NCBI GenBank assembly: GCA_013373005.1
Contig: JABXIP010000021.1
Span: 1-5,237, forward strand
Length of the DNA stretch: 5,237 bases
Direction: 5' to 3'
Source of the DNA: Cytophagia bacterium
Lineage (GTDB): Bacteria; Bacteroidota; Bacteroidia; Cytophagales; Cyclobacteriaceae
Within the stretch, counting starts at the first letter, position 1. Each line of letters starts with the position of its first letter. A program made the translations under genes and the position numbers. Shown one piece after another: positions 1-5,237 of this stretch. The notes under the pieces were generated by a model. It worked only from the letters and a program-made list of their open reading frames with translations. It made no database searches and had not been told where the DNA came from.

Positions 1-441
1 ACCATCATTGGGGTGATGATCATTGATAAAGTGGGAAGAAAAAGACTGATGTATATTGGTTCTTTTGGATATATAGTAACGCTTACAACCACTTCAATGG
101 CCTTTTTCTTCGGTTGGTCCTCAATTATTCCTCCGGCATTATTCCTTTTTATTGGAGCCCACGCCATCGGTCAGGGAGCAGTTATTTGGGTATTTATTTC
201 AGAAATCTTCCCTAACCATTTGAGATCGAAGGGACAATCCTTTGGTTCTTCTGTGCACTGGTGGCTGGCAGCCATAATTCCTGCCATGGTACCTGCTCTC
301 TTCACCTCTATTGGAGCTGGTTGGGTCTTTGCAGTTTTCGCCATACTAATGGTATTCCAACTGATCTTTGTCTGGAAAGTAATGCCTGAAACCAAAGGAA
401 AAACGCTCGAAGAACTTGAAAAAGAATTGATTAAGAACTGA
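1..441 (+). CDS. Sugar-porter MFS transporter, C-terminal third (5' end cut by window)
   Basis: This is the C-terminal part (146 residues visible) of a major facilitator superfamily sugar porter, an inner-membrane carrier that imports a mono- or disaccharide, usually with H+ or Na+. The frame is open from base 1, so the GTG at 13 is internal and not the start. Visible family marks: the loop 8-9 motif DKVGRKRL (residues 9-16), the TM10 end with SEIFP and R75/G78 (residues 67-78), and the closing PETKGKT signature (129-135) followed by the acidic LEELEKE helix. Four hydrophobic stretches (about 17-38, 44-66, 82-101, 105-126) fit TM9 to TM12. The TM10 segment reads GQGAVIW where the classical porters have GPGPIPW, a substitution I believe is common in Bacteroidota members. 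The stop overlaps the GH32 start, which suggests an operon and hence fructose or sucrose as cargo. Cargo is inference; family is secure. Confidence 0.93.
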   Translation, partial: TIIGVMIIDKVGRKRLMYIGSFGYIVTLTTTSMAFFFGWSSIIPPALFLFIGAHAIGQGAVIWVFISEIFPNHLRSKGQSFGSSVHWWLAAIIPAMVPALFTSIGAGWVFAVFAILMVFQLIFVWKVMPETKGKTLEELEKELIKN

Positions 442-443
442 TG
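439..443 (+). other. TGATG stop/start overlap of transporter and GH32 gene
   Basis: The transporter's TGA (439-441) and the GH32 ATG (441-443) overlap by one base. This arrangement usually means co-transcription and often translational coupling by re-initiation. It supports reading the two genes as one operon for uptake and breakdown of a fructose-containing sugar. Confidence 0.9.
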
Positions 444-2036
444 AAAAAACTCTATTTCCTTTCTGTGTTTGCCATTATGCTGGCCTCATGCTCTGGAAAA
501 CAGAGTAACGAGACATCTGCTGAGTTTCCAAATGACCCTTTTAGGCCACAGATTCACTTCTCCCCTAAAGAGGCCTGGATGAACGACCCGAACGGAATGG
601 TCTATTACGATGGAGAGTATCATCTTTTCTATCAATATTACCCAGACAGTACCGTTTGGGGACCTATGCATTGGGGCCATGCAGTAAGTCCGGACATGGT
701 GCATTGGGAGCATTTACCTATTGCTTTATATCCTGATGATCTAGGCTATATTTTCTCAGGCTCTGCTATAGTAGACTGGGATAACACCAGCGGCTTGCAA
801 GATGGCGAACACCCTCCCATGATCGCTATTTTCACTCATCACGAACCAAAAGGTGCCTCTGAAGAAGGTAATATTACCTATCAATATCAGAGCATTGCCT
901 ACAGCAATGACAAAGGAAGAACCTGGACCAAGTATGAAGGTAATCCCGTGGTACCCAATCCTGGAATCAAAGACTTCCGTGATCCTAAAGTAAGCTGGCA
1001 TGAAGCCACGCAACAATGGGTAATGATCTTTGCCGCAGCAGACAGAGTTAGAATCTACAACTCCCCTAACCTCATCGACTGGGAATACCAAAGCGAATTT
1101 GGAGCTGACATGGGAGGTCACGGTGGTGTTTGGGAGTGTCCAGATCTATTTGAGCTTCCTGTAGAAGGAACTGATGAGTCCAAATGGGTAATGTTGCTAA
1201 GCATCAACCCTGGTGGACCTAATGGCGGTTCTGCAACTCAATATTTCGTTGGAGACTTTGATGGCAAAACATTCATTCCTAGTCAAAAAGACACCCTTTG
1301 GATTGATTATGGTAGAGATAACTATGCCGGAGTTACCTGGTCAGATATTCCCAAAGAAGATGGCAGAAGGCTGTTTTTGGGCTGGATGAGCAACTGGGAC
1401 TATGCACAAGTAGTGCCCACCAAAAAATGGCGTAGCGCCATGACGATTCCAAGAAGTCTACACCTTACTAAGAGTGCTGAAACAGGAGTTTATTCTCTAG
1501 CATCCAGACCTGTCAAAGAATTAGAAAGTATTGAAGAAGAAGATAATGGAATCATATTTCTTGGCCCAGTAGATGGACTTGATGCTGGATTTACTGAAAG
1601 TCTAATAGATTACGAAGATGGAAATGAAACAATATCTATTCCATTCCGGACAGAAATCACCATCGGCTTGTCAGATGAAACAACTAACAATTTCAAAATA
1701 ACATTCGATAATACTGAGACACTAGAAGAACTTGTTCTGAGATTTGAAGACGGTGTTCTTTCTGCAGATCGCTCCAAATCTGGTTTGACCAACTTTGCTA
1801 ACAATTTTGCCAAACAAGAAACAAGAGTTCCAATACAAGAACTTTTAGCCCGTGAAGAACTAAAGCTTGAGCTTTTTATAGATTCCTCATCAATAGAAGT
1901 ATTCCTAAATGATGGCGCAGTGGTAATGACGCAAATCATCTTCCCTACACAAGGCTATACAAGAGCTTACATTAGCTCAGATGAAAATCCTTTAAGGGTA
2001 AGTTTCGTCACAACTCAACTCAAGTCCATTTGGTAA
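441..2036 (+). CDS. GH32 exo-fructosidase lipoprotein (levanase/inulinase/invertase type)
   Basis: Glycoside hydrolase family 32 enzyme of 531 residues, a normal full length, that releases fructose from levan, inulin or sucrose by a retaining mechanism. The five-bladed catalytic propeller covers about 34-360. All three catalytic signatures are present: WMNDPNG (46-52, nucleophile D49), FRDP (179-182, transition-state stabiliser D181) and WECPD (231-235, acid/base E232). FSGSA (105-109) and GWMSNWDYA (314-322), then WRSAMTIPR, resemble exo-levanases and exo-inulinases more than cytoplasmic sucrose-6-phosphate hydrolases. The C-terminal beta-sandwich (about 375-531) carries the usual SSSIEVFLNDG strand. 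The N-terminus is a type II signal peptide with lipobox LASC and lipidated C17, so it is exported and membrane-anchored; S18 is not an inner-membrane retention signal, but surface versus periplasmic side cannot be decided. The ATG at 441 shares its A with the transporter's TGA and is the only start that includes the signal peptide. No clear Shine-Dalgarno precedes it. Substrate choice among fructans is unresolved. Confidence 0.95.
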   Translation: MKKLYFLSVFAIMLASCSGKQSNETSAEFPNDPFRPQIHFSPKEAWMNDPNGMVYYDGEYHLFYQYYPDSTVWGPMHWGHAVSPDMVHWEHLPIALYPDDLGYIFSGSAIVDWDNTSGLQDGEHPPMIAIFTHHEPKGASEEGNITYQYQSIAYSNDKGRTWTKYEGNPVVPNPGIKDFRDPKVSWHEATQQWVMIFAAADRVRIYNSPNLIDWEYQSEFGADMGGHGGVWECPDLFELPVEGTDESKWVMLLSINPGGPNGGSATQYFVGDFDGKTFIPSQKDTLWIDYGRDNYAGVTWSDIPKEDGRRLFLGWMSNWDYAQVVPTKKWRSAMTIPRSLHLTKSAETGVYSLASRPVKELESIEEEDNGIIFLGPVDGLDAGFTESLIDYEDGNETISIPFRTEITIGLSDETTNNFKITFDNTETLEELVLRFEDGVLSADRSKSGLTNFANNFAKQETRVPIQELLAREELKLELFIDSSSIEVFLNDGAVVMTQIIFPTQGYTRAYISSDENPLRVSFVTTQLKSIW

Positions 2037-2053
2037 CCACCTGTACCTCTGCT

Positions 2054-2085
2054 ATTGTATGCTGTTGAAGGAATAAGTACATTCC
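2054..2085 (+). promoter_or_regulatory. Weak candidate Bacteroidota-type promoter for the Ig/LVIVD gene
   Basis: ATTG (2054-2057), 20 nt, then TACATTCC (2078-2085) loosely fit the Bacteroidota -33 TTTG / -7 TAnnTTTG pattern. The -7 match lacks the final TG. A start site a few bases downstream would leave a leader of fewer than 20 nt. The candidate overlaps the inverted repeat. Such partial matches arise easily by chance. Confidence 0.18.
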
Positions 2086-2093
2086 AACTTCAA
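2065..2093. repeat. Imperfect inverted repeat before the Ig/LVIVD gene
   Basis: In the 73-bp gap (2037-2109), TTGAAGGAAT (2065-2074) faces ATTCC (2081-2085) and TTCAA (2089-2093), with a 6-nt centre (AAGTAC) and a 3-nt bulge (AAC) on the right arm. The inner 5+5 bp and outer 5+5 bp pairs are exact. No T-run follows, so it is not a standard intrinsic terminator. It could be a weak terminator for the upstream operon, an operator, or chance in a short gap. Confidence 0.4.
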
Positions 2094-2109
2094 ACTTAAT
2101 CTACTAACC

Positions 2110-4089
2110 ATGAAACAGTTAATCAGACTCACGCTTATAGCGTTTCTGCTATCCCCAGTCAGTCTTTTAGCACAAAAAAAGATTGTTGCTCCTGAAAAGA
2201 TCACATTGGATGTGGGACAAAAAATGAAACTCGATGTGTACATCACCGAGAACGGAAAGAAAATCGATGAAGACGTAAGAGCCTTTTCAAGGGCTAGAAG
2301 AAGCGTATATGTCGATTCTACTCAGACCATAGAAGCTTTTCAACCTGGAGAATTTGAAGTTTTAGTGATTGGCGGTGGTGAAGTTGATGACTATCCTGAT
2401 GGCAATAGATTAAGCATTAAAGTAATGGTTAACTATCCTGCCATTTCTGAAATTAAAATTGAAGGTATTCCTAACAAAATATATGCTGGAACGCCAGTTG
2501 CCTTGAACTATACAGTTTTAGACAAGGCCGGCCTAACCAGAACCGATGTTCCAGTTACTTTCACTTCTAAAAATGAAAGCATTGCCACTGTAAGTAGCTT
2601 TGGTGTGATCAACACACTAAAAGACGGTAAAGTAGCCATTATCGCTAAGGCAGATAATATTGAGAATACCATCAACCTGAATGTAGTTAAAAACCCAATC
2701 GTAAAAATTGAGTTGACTGCTGATGGCGATCAGGCCAGAACCGGTGATGTTTTCCACTTTACAGCTAAAGCCTTAGATGCTAAAGGAAATGTGGTTGAAG
2801 ACGCTCCTATTACCTATTCATTCTATGGTGTTTCAGACGATGTAAGCCAGTCGGCTTCAGGTCTAATCAAGCAAGATGGACGTTTTGTAGCCGATGAGGC
2901 CGGAACGTACACAGTAACTGCTTCTGCAGGTGTAGCTGCCTCTTCTAAAACATTGAGCATCGCTCCAAGAGCTGTAACCCGTAAAATTGAGCAGGTTGGC
3001 CAAGGTTCTGTGACTGACAAGCACACTTCAGATTTCTGGGTATGGGAAGGAATTGATGGCAGAGATTATGCCGTAACTGGAACCTGGGGTGCTGATGGTA
3101 CTGCTTATTTCTGGGATGTAACTGACCCGGCCAATATTCAGAAAATTGACTCAGTTCAGGTAGATGCCAGAACAGTAAACGATGTGAAAATCTCTGAAGA
3201 TGGTACTATCTGTGTGATTAGCCGTGAAGGTGCTTCTAACAGAAAAAATGGACTTGTAATCATTGATGTGAAGAATCCTCGTGATGCTAAAATCATCTCT
3301 CGTTTTGACGAGAACATGACCGGTGGTGTTCACAATGTGTTCATCTACCAAGACCATATTTATGCTTTGAGTGGTGGTCAGAAGTACTACATCATCAACA
3401 TTGAAGATCCAACCAAGCCATACGCGGTTTCTAAGTTTGAGCTTGATACTCCGGGCCACTCAATCCACGATGTTTGGGTTGAAGATGGTATCGCCTACTC
3501 ATCTAACTGGGCCGATGGTTTACAATTGGTTGATGTAGGAAACGGAATTGCCGGTGGTTCCCCTGCGAACCCTAAGAAATTCGCTAGCTATGCCTATCCT
3601 AGTGGAGCCAATCACGCAGCCTTCCCTTACAAAACCAAGTCGGGTAAATTCTATGTGATTGCAGGTGACGAAATATTCCCTTATGGACTGAATACCCAAA
3701 AAGGTGGTGTTAACAGAGCTGCAGGTTTCCTTCACGTAATTGACTTTACAGACTTTGAGAATCCGGAAGAAATTGCGCGTTTCGAAGTGCCTTATGGCGG
3801 TTCTCACAACTACTGGATTGAAGACGACATCCTATATGCAGCTTTCTACAACGAGGGTGTTCGCGTGGTAGACCTTAGTGGAGAATTGATGGGCGACCTG
3901 AGAAAACAAGGACGTGAAATTGCCTGGATTGTACCTTTCGATTCTAACGGATTCACTCCAAATGCACCATTTACCTGGGGAGCTCAGCTTTACAAAGGCC
4001 ACATCTTCTACTCCGATTTCAATAGTGGATTATGGTCTGCCAAACTAGAGCCAGAGAAACCAAAAGAGACTCAAATTCAGTCGAAATAA
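2110..4089 (+). CDS. Secreted Ig-like/BIG2 plus LVIVD-repeat beta-propeller protein
   Basis: Secreted 659-residue protein of unknown specific role. A type I signal peptide (1-21, hydrophobic core LTLIAFLL, likely cut LLA|Q) is followed by three beta-rich Ig-like modules: about 23-108, 111-193 (BIG2-like, with ESIATVSSFGVI and KVAIIAKA) and 195-285 (ending GTYTVTASAG). From about 290 to 648 it is a beta-propeller of LVIVD type (family knowledge: PF08309). Blade strands with the D-x-x-(D/N)P pattern are FWDVTDP (334-340), LVIIDVKNP (382-390), YYIINIEDP (426-434), LQLVDV (471-476), LHVIDF (541-546) and VRVVDL (584-589). Recurrent His precede blade strands: HNVF (408), HDVW (453), HAAF (502), HNYW (566). 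The tail is short and polar with no recognisable T9SS sorting domain, so it is probably periplasmic or secreted. The ATG at 2110 is chosen because it gives a complete signal peptide. Ig modules in front of a propeller suggest a presented binding or scaffolding protein; no catalytic function can be claimed. Confidence 0.88.
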   Translation: MKQLIRLTLIAFLLSPVSLLAQKKIVAPEKITLDVGQKMKLDVYITENGKKIDEDVRAFSRARRSVYVDSTQTIEAFQPGEFEVLVIGGGEVDDYPDGNRLSIKVMVNYPAISEIKIEGIPNKIYAGTPVALNYTVLDKAGLTRTDVPVTFTSKNESIATVSSFGVINTLKDGKVAIIAKADNIENTINLNVVKNPIVKIELTADGDQARTGDVFHFTAKALDAKGNVVEDAPITYSFYGVSDDVSQSASGLIKQDGRFVADEAGTYTVTASAGVAASSKTLSIAPRAVTRKIEQVGQGSVTDKHTSDFWVWEGIDGRDYAVTGTWGADGTAYFWDVTDPANIQKIDSVQVDARTVNDVKISEDGTICVISREGASNRKNGLVIIDVKNPRDAKIISRFDENMTGGVHNVFIYQDHIYALSGGQKYYIINIEDPTKPYAVSKFELDTPGHSIHDVWVEDGIAYSSNWADGLQLVDVGNGIAGGSPANPKKFASYAYPSGANHAAFPYKTKSGKFYVIAGDEIFPYGLNTQKGGVNRAAGFLHVIDFTDFENPEEIARFEVPYGGSHNYWIEDDILYAAFYNEGVRVVDLSGELMGDLRKQGREIAWIVPFDSNGFTPNAPFTWGAQLYKGHIFYSDFNSGLWSAKLEPEKPKETQIQSK

Positions 4090-4093
4090 GGAA

Positions 4094-4156
4094 AACAGTG
4101 ATCAGTATATCAGAAATCAGTTAGATGTTCTGATATACTGATTACGATCAACTGTT
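4094..4156. repeat. Long palindromic repeat element between the propeller genes
   Basis: ATCAGTATATCAGAA (4101-4115) and TTCTGATATACTGAT (4128-4142) are exact reverse complements, 15 bp around a 12-nt loop. The stem extends outward by one G-U pair (4100/4143) and two Watson-Crick pairs (4099/4144, 4098/4145). Alternatively AACAGT (4094-4099) pairs with ACTGTT (4151-4156) across a bulge. The stem is AT-rich and no T-run follows the right arm, so it is not a canonical rho-independent terminator, although it could still end or stabilise the upstream mRNA. It most resembles a REP-like or degenerate intergenic repeat; I recall similar CAGT/GATAAC-rich repeats in Bacteroidota genomes, but copy number in this genome is unknown. 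Confidence 0.75.
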
Positions 4157-4176
4157 AACGGATAACCGATAACTCA
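4157..4176. repeat. Short 7-nt degenerate tandem repeat before the YVTN gene
   Basis: AACGGAT, AACCGAT and the start of AACTCAA (4158-4178) follow each other with a 7-nt period directly after the palindrome. CGGATAACCG inside it is itself a short inverted repeat with an ATAA centre. It appears to be the right-hand end of the same repeat element and runs to within a few bases of the next start codon. Confidence 0.45.
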
Positions 4177-4182
4177 AAAGAA

Positions 4183-5237
4183 ATGAAAAAGCTTATAGTT
4201 CTAATCTGTTTGCTAGCAGGGAGTACACTTACCGCGCAGAACTACTACCTCTATGTAACTGCCGAGTCGGAAGACGAGGTTTCTGTGGTAAAGTTTGATG
4301 GTAAGAAGGCTGAGACGATCAAAAACATTCCTGTAGGTGTTTGGCCTGCAGAAATCGAAGGCCCTCATGGTATTACAGTCGATCCTAATGGAGAATACTG
4401 GTACTTGAGCTTGGCTCATGGAAACCCTTACGGCAAGCTTTATAAGTACAAAACCGGAACAGATGAAGTTGTTGGTACGGTTGAACTCGGCCTCTTCCCT
4501 GCCTCAATGCAGATTTCACCTGTAACAGGACTGCTTTACTGTGTAAACTTCAACCTGCATGGAGATATGGTGCCGAGTACAGTTTCTGTAGTGGATGTAG
4601 AATCTATGACAGAGTTGGAACAAATTACTACAGGTGCAATGCCTCACGGTAGTCGTCTTTCAAGAGACGGAATGAAGCACTATTCGGTGGCCATGATGTC
4701 TGGCGAACTATTTGAAATTGATGCACTAGACTTAAGGGTTTCTCATAAGCTGGATTTAGATGAAGCCAGCAAAATGGTGGGAATGGATCATTCTACTATG
4801 GACCACAGTCAAATGGGACATGATATGGGGGGAATGGGAACCGAGAAAAAAGAAGAAGGCATGGACCACTCTAAAATGAACCACGACATGGGTGGCATGA
4901 AACATTCTGCTTTCAAACCCACCTGGGTGAGTCCACACCCAAGTAAAGATTTAGTATATGTTGCAGGAAATGGAGCAGATGAAGTATTGGAAATCAATAC
5001 TCAGACCTGGAAACCTACTCGCAAGTTTGTAACCGACAAGGGGCCTTATAATATCGATCTCTCTCCTGACGGTAAGTTTATGGTGGTCTCTTATAAAACC
5101 GCTGGTAAAACCGGAATCTGGAATTTAGAGACTGGTGAAGAAGTAGCCAGAATAGGTAACAGCCAAAAGGTAACTCATGGTGTGGCCATCTCTTCCGACT
5201 CTAAATATGCTTTTGTTAGTGTTGAAGGTATCGGTGA
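4183..5237 (+). CDS. Secreted YVTN/YncE-like beta-propeller with Met/His-rich insert (3' end cut)
   Basis: The frame is open from the ATG at 4183 to the window's end without a stop, giving 351 residues. A type I signal peptide (1-18, LIVLICLLAGSTLTA|Q) directs it to the periplasm or beyond. The rest is a YVTN/YncE-like beta-propeller. Six blade starts are visible: VDPNGEYWYLS (66-76), ISPVTGLLYCVN (111-122), LSRDGMKHYSVA (159-170), SPHPSKDLVYVAGN (250-263), LSPDGKFMVVSY (293-304) and ISSDSKYAFVSV (336-347). One more blade probably lies past the edge. Between the third and fourth, where a short loop is normal, sits a Met/His-rich insert (198-242). His residues recur just before blade strands (PHG at 61-63 and 154-156, THG at 331-333), where they would line the central funnel. 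The insert suggests binding of copper or a similar soft metal; the fold family is fairly secure, the metal role is inference. The gene lies 93 bp after the Ig/LVIVD gene. The start is preceded by A-rich CTCAAAAGAA rather than a strong Shine-Dalgarno. Confidence 0.88.
   Translation, partial: MKKLIVLICLLAGSTLTAQNYYLYVTAESEDEVSVVKFDGKKAETIKNIPVGVWPAEIEGPHGITVDPNGEYWYLSLAHGNPYGKLYKYKTGTDEVVGTVELGLFPASMQISPVTGLLYCVNFNLHGDMVPSTVSVVDVESMTELEQITTGAMPHGSRLSRDGMKHYSVAMMSGELFEIDALDLRVSHKLDLDEASKMVGMDHSTMDHSQMGHDMGGMGTEKKEEGMDHSKMNHDMGGMKHSAFKPTWVSPHPSKDLVYVAGNGADEVLEINTQTWKPTRKFVTDKGPYNIDLSPDGKFMVVSYKTAGKTGIWNLETGEEVARIGNSQKVTHGVAISSDSKYAFVSVEGIG
4774..4908 (+). other. Met/His-rich putative copper-binding insert (residues 198-242 of the YVTN protein)
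   Basis: These 45 residues contain ten Met and six His, arranged as MDHSTMDHSQMGHDMGGM (201-218) and MDHSKMNHDMGGMKHS (227-242), joined by the charged linker GTEKKEEG (219-226). MDHSxM-type motifs are a known signature of periplasmic copper-resistance proteins such as CopA/PcoA and CopB/PcoB. Here the motif interrupts a propeller between blades. No Cys is present, which fits Cu(I)/Cu(II) binding by thioether and imidazole in an oxidising compartment. Metal identity is not shown by the sequence. Confidence 0.8.
4798..4899 (+). repeat. In-gene duplication of a 39-bp Met/His unit
   Basis: 4798-4836 and 4861-4899 each encode a 13-residue unit, MDHSQMGHDMGGM and MDHSKMNHDMGGM, identical at 11 positions and offset by 63 bp. 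Several synonymous differences separate the copies (for example CAT/CAC, GAT/GAC, GGG/GGT), so the duplication is not very recent, or the protein sequence has been kept under selection. Confidence 0.8.

Noticed and set aside
13..441. GTG at 13 as the start of a 142-residue membrane protein
   Set aside because: The frame is open upstream to base 1 and the residues before GTG continue the end of an MFS helix leading into the DKVGRKRL loop, so this is an internal codon of a truncated gene.
756..1121. Antisense open frame of 121 residues inside the GH32 gene
   Set aside because: It lies opposite a clearly conserved catalytic domain and shows no recognisable motif; it is a shadow of the real gene.
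1610..1939. Antisense open frame of 109 residues, Ser-rich
   Set aside because: The Ser-rich composition is what the complement of the Glu/Thr-rich beta-sandwich coding region produces; no independent evidence of a gene.
441..2036. GH68 levansucrase or GH43 assignment
   Set aside because: The WMNDPNG, FRDP and WECPD set plus the C-terminal beta-sandwich is specific to GH32.
3151..3807. Antisense open frames within the LVIVD propeller
   Set aside because: They are opposite well-formed blade repeats, lack plausible start context and resemble no family.
4094..4156. Classical rho-independent terminator
   Set aside because: The stem is AT-rich and is followed by ATTACG rather than a T-run, so only a repeat or generic hairpin is claimed.
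4094..4178. CRISPR array or tRNA in the gap between propeller genes
   Set aside because: The repeated units are only 5-8 nt with no spacers, and the palindrome cannot be folded into a cloverleaf with tRNA-invariant positions.
4183..4227. Lipoprotein signal at C9 of the YVTN protein
   Set aside because: The residue before the Cys is Ile and the hydrophobic core before it is too short; a type I signal peptide cut after A18 fits much better.
4756..4997. Antisense His/Phe-rich open frames opposite the Met/His insert
   Set aside because: The composition follows from the complement of ATG- and CAT/CAC-rich codons; the sense frame explains the region fully.

Overview
The window looks like a chromosomal segment of a Bacteroidota bacterium, possibly a marine Cytophagales or Flavobacteriia member. 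Three things suggest this: secreted proteins whose signal peptides end in '...A|Q', start codons preceded by A-rich sequence rather than a clear Shine-Dalgarno, and a glycan hydrolase exported as a lipoprotein next to a sugar porter. The taxon is an inference from style, not from a marker gene. All four genes lie on the + strand.

Left part (1-2036): the last third of a sugar-porter MFS transporter, cut by the left edge, whose stop codon overlaps by one base the start of a complete GH32 lipoprotein. The GH32 catalytic triad is intact, and the sequence resembles exo-acting levanases and inulinases. Together they form a fructan or sucrose use module: the exported enzyme releases fructose outside the cytoplasm and the porter imports the sugar.

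Right part (2110-5237): two secreted beta-propeller proteins in tandem. The first (659 aa) has three Ig-like/BIG2-like modules followed by an LVIVD-type propeller. The second, running off the right edge (351 residues visible), is a YVTN/YncE-like propeller. Because it has no stop codon in the window it is easily missed. Between two of its blades sits a Met/His-rich insert of about 45 residues, with a duplicated MDHSxMxHDMGGM unit typical of periplasmic copper-handling proteins. This insert is the most unusual thing here.

The 73-bp gap before the Ig/LVIVD gene holds an imperfect inverted repeat. The 93-bp gap between the two propeller genes is almost filled by a repeat-like element: a perfect 15-bp inverted repeat inside a degenerate 7-8 nt periodic sequence. 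I see no RNA genes, CRISPR arrays, transposase genes or phage genes. There is no gene-free stretch longer than 93 bp.

Nothing in the sequence shows a functional link between the left and right parts. The propeller pair may belong to a separate cell-surface or metal-related unit that continues past the right edge.
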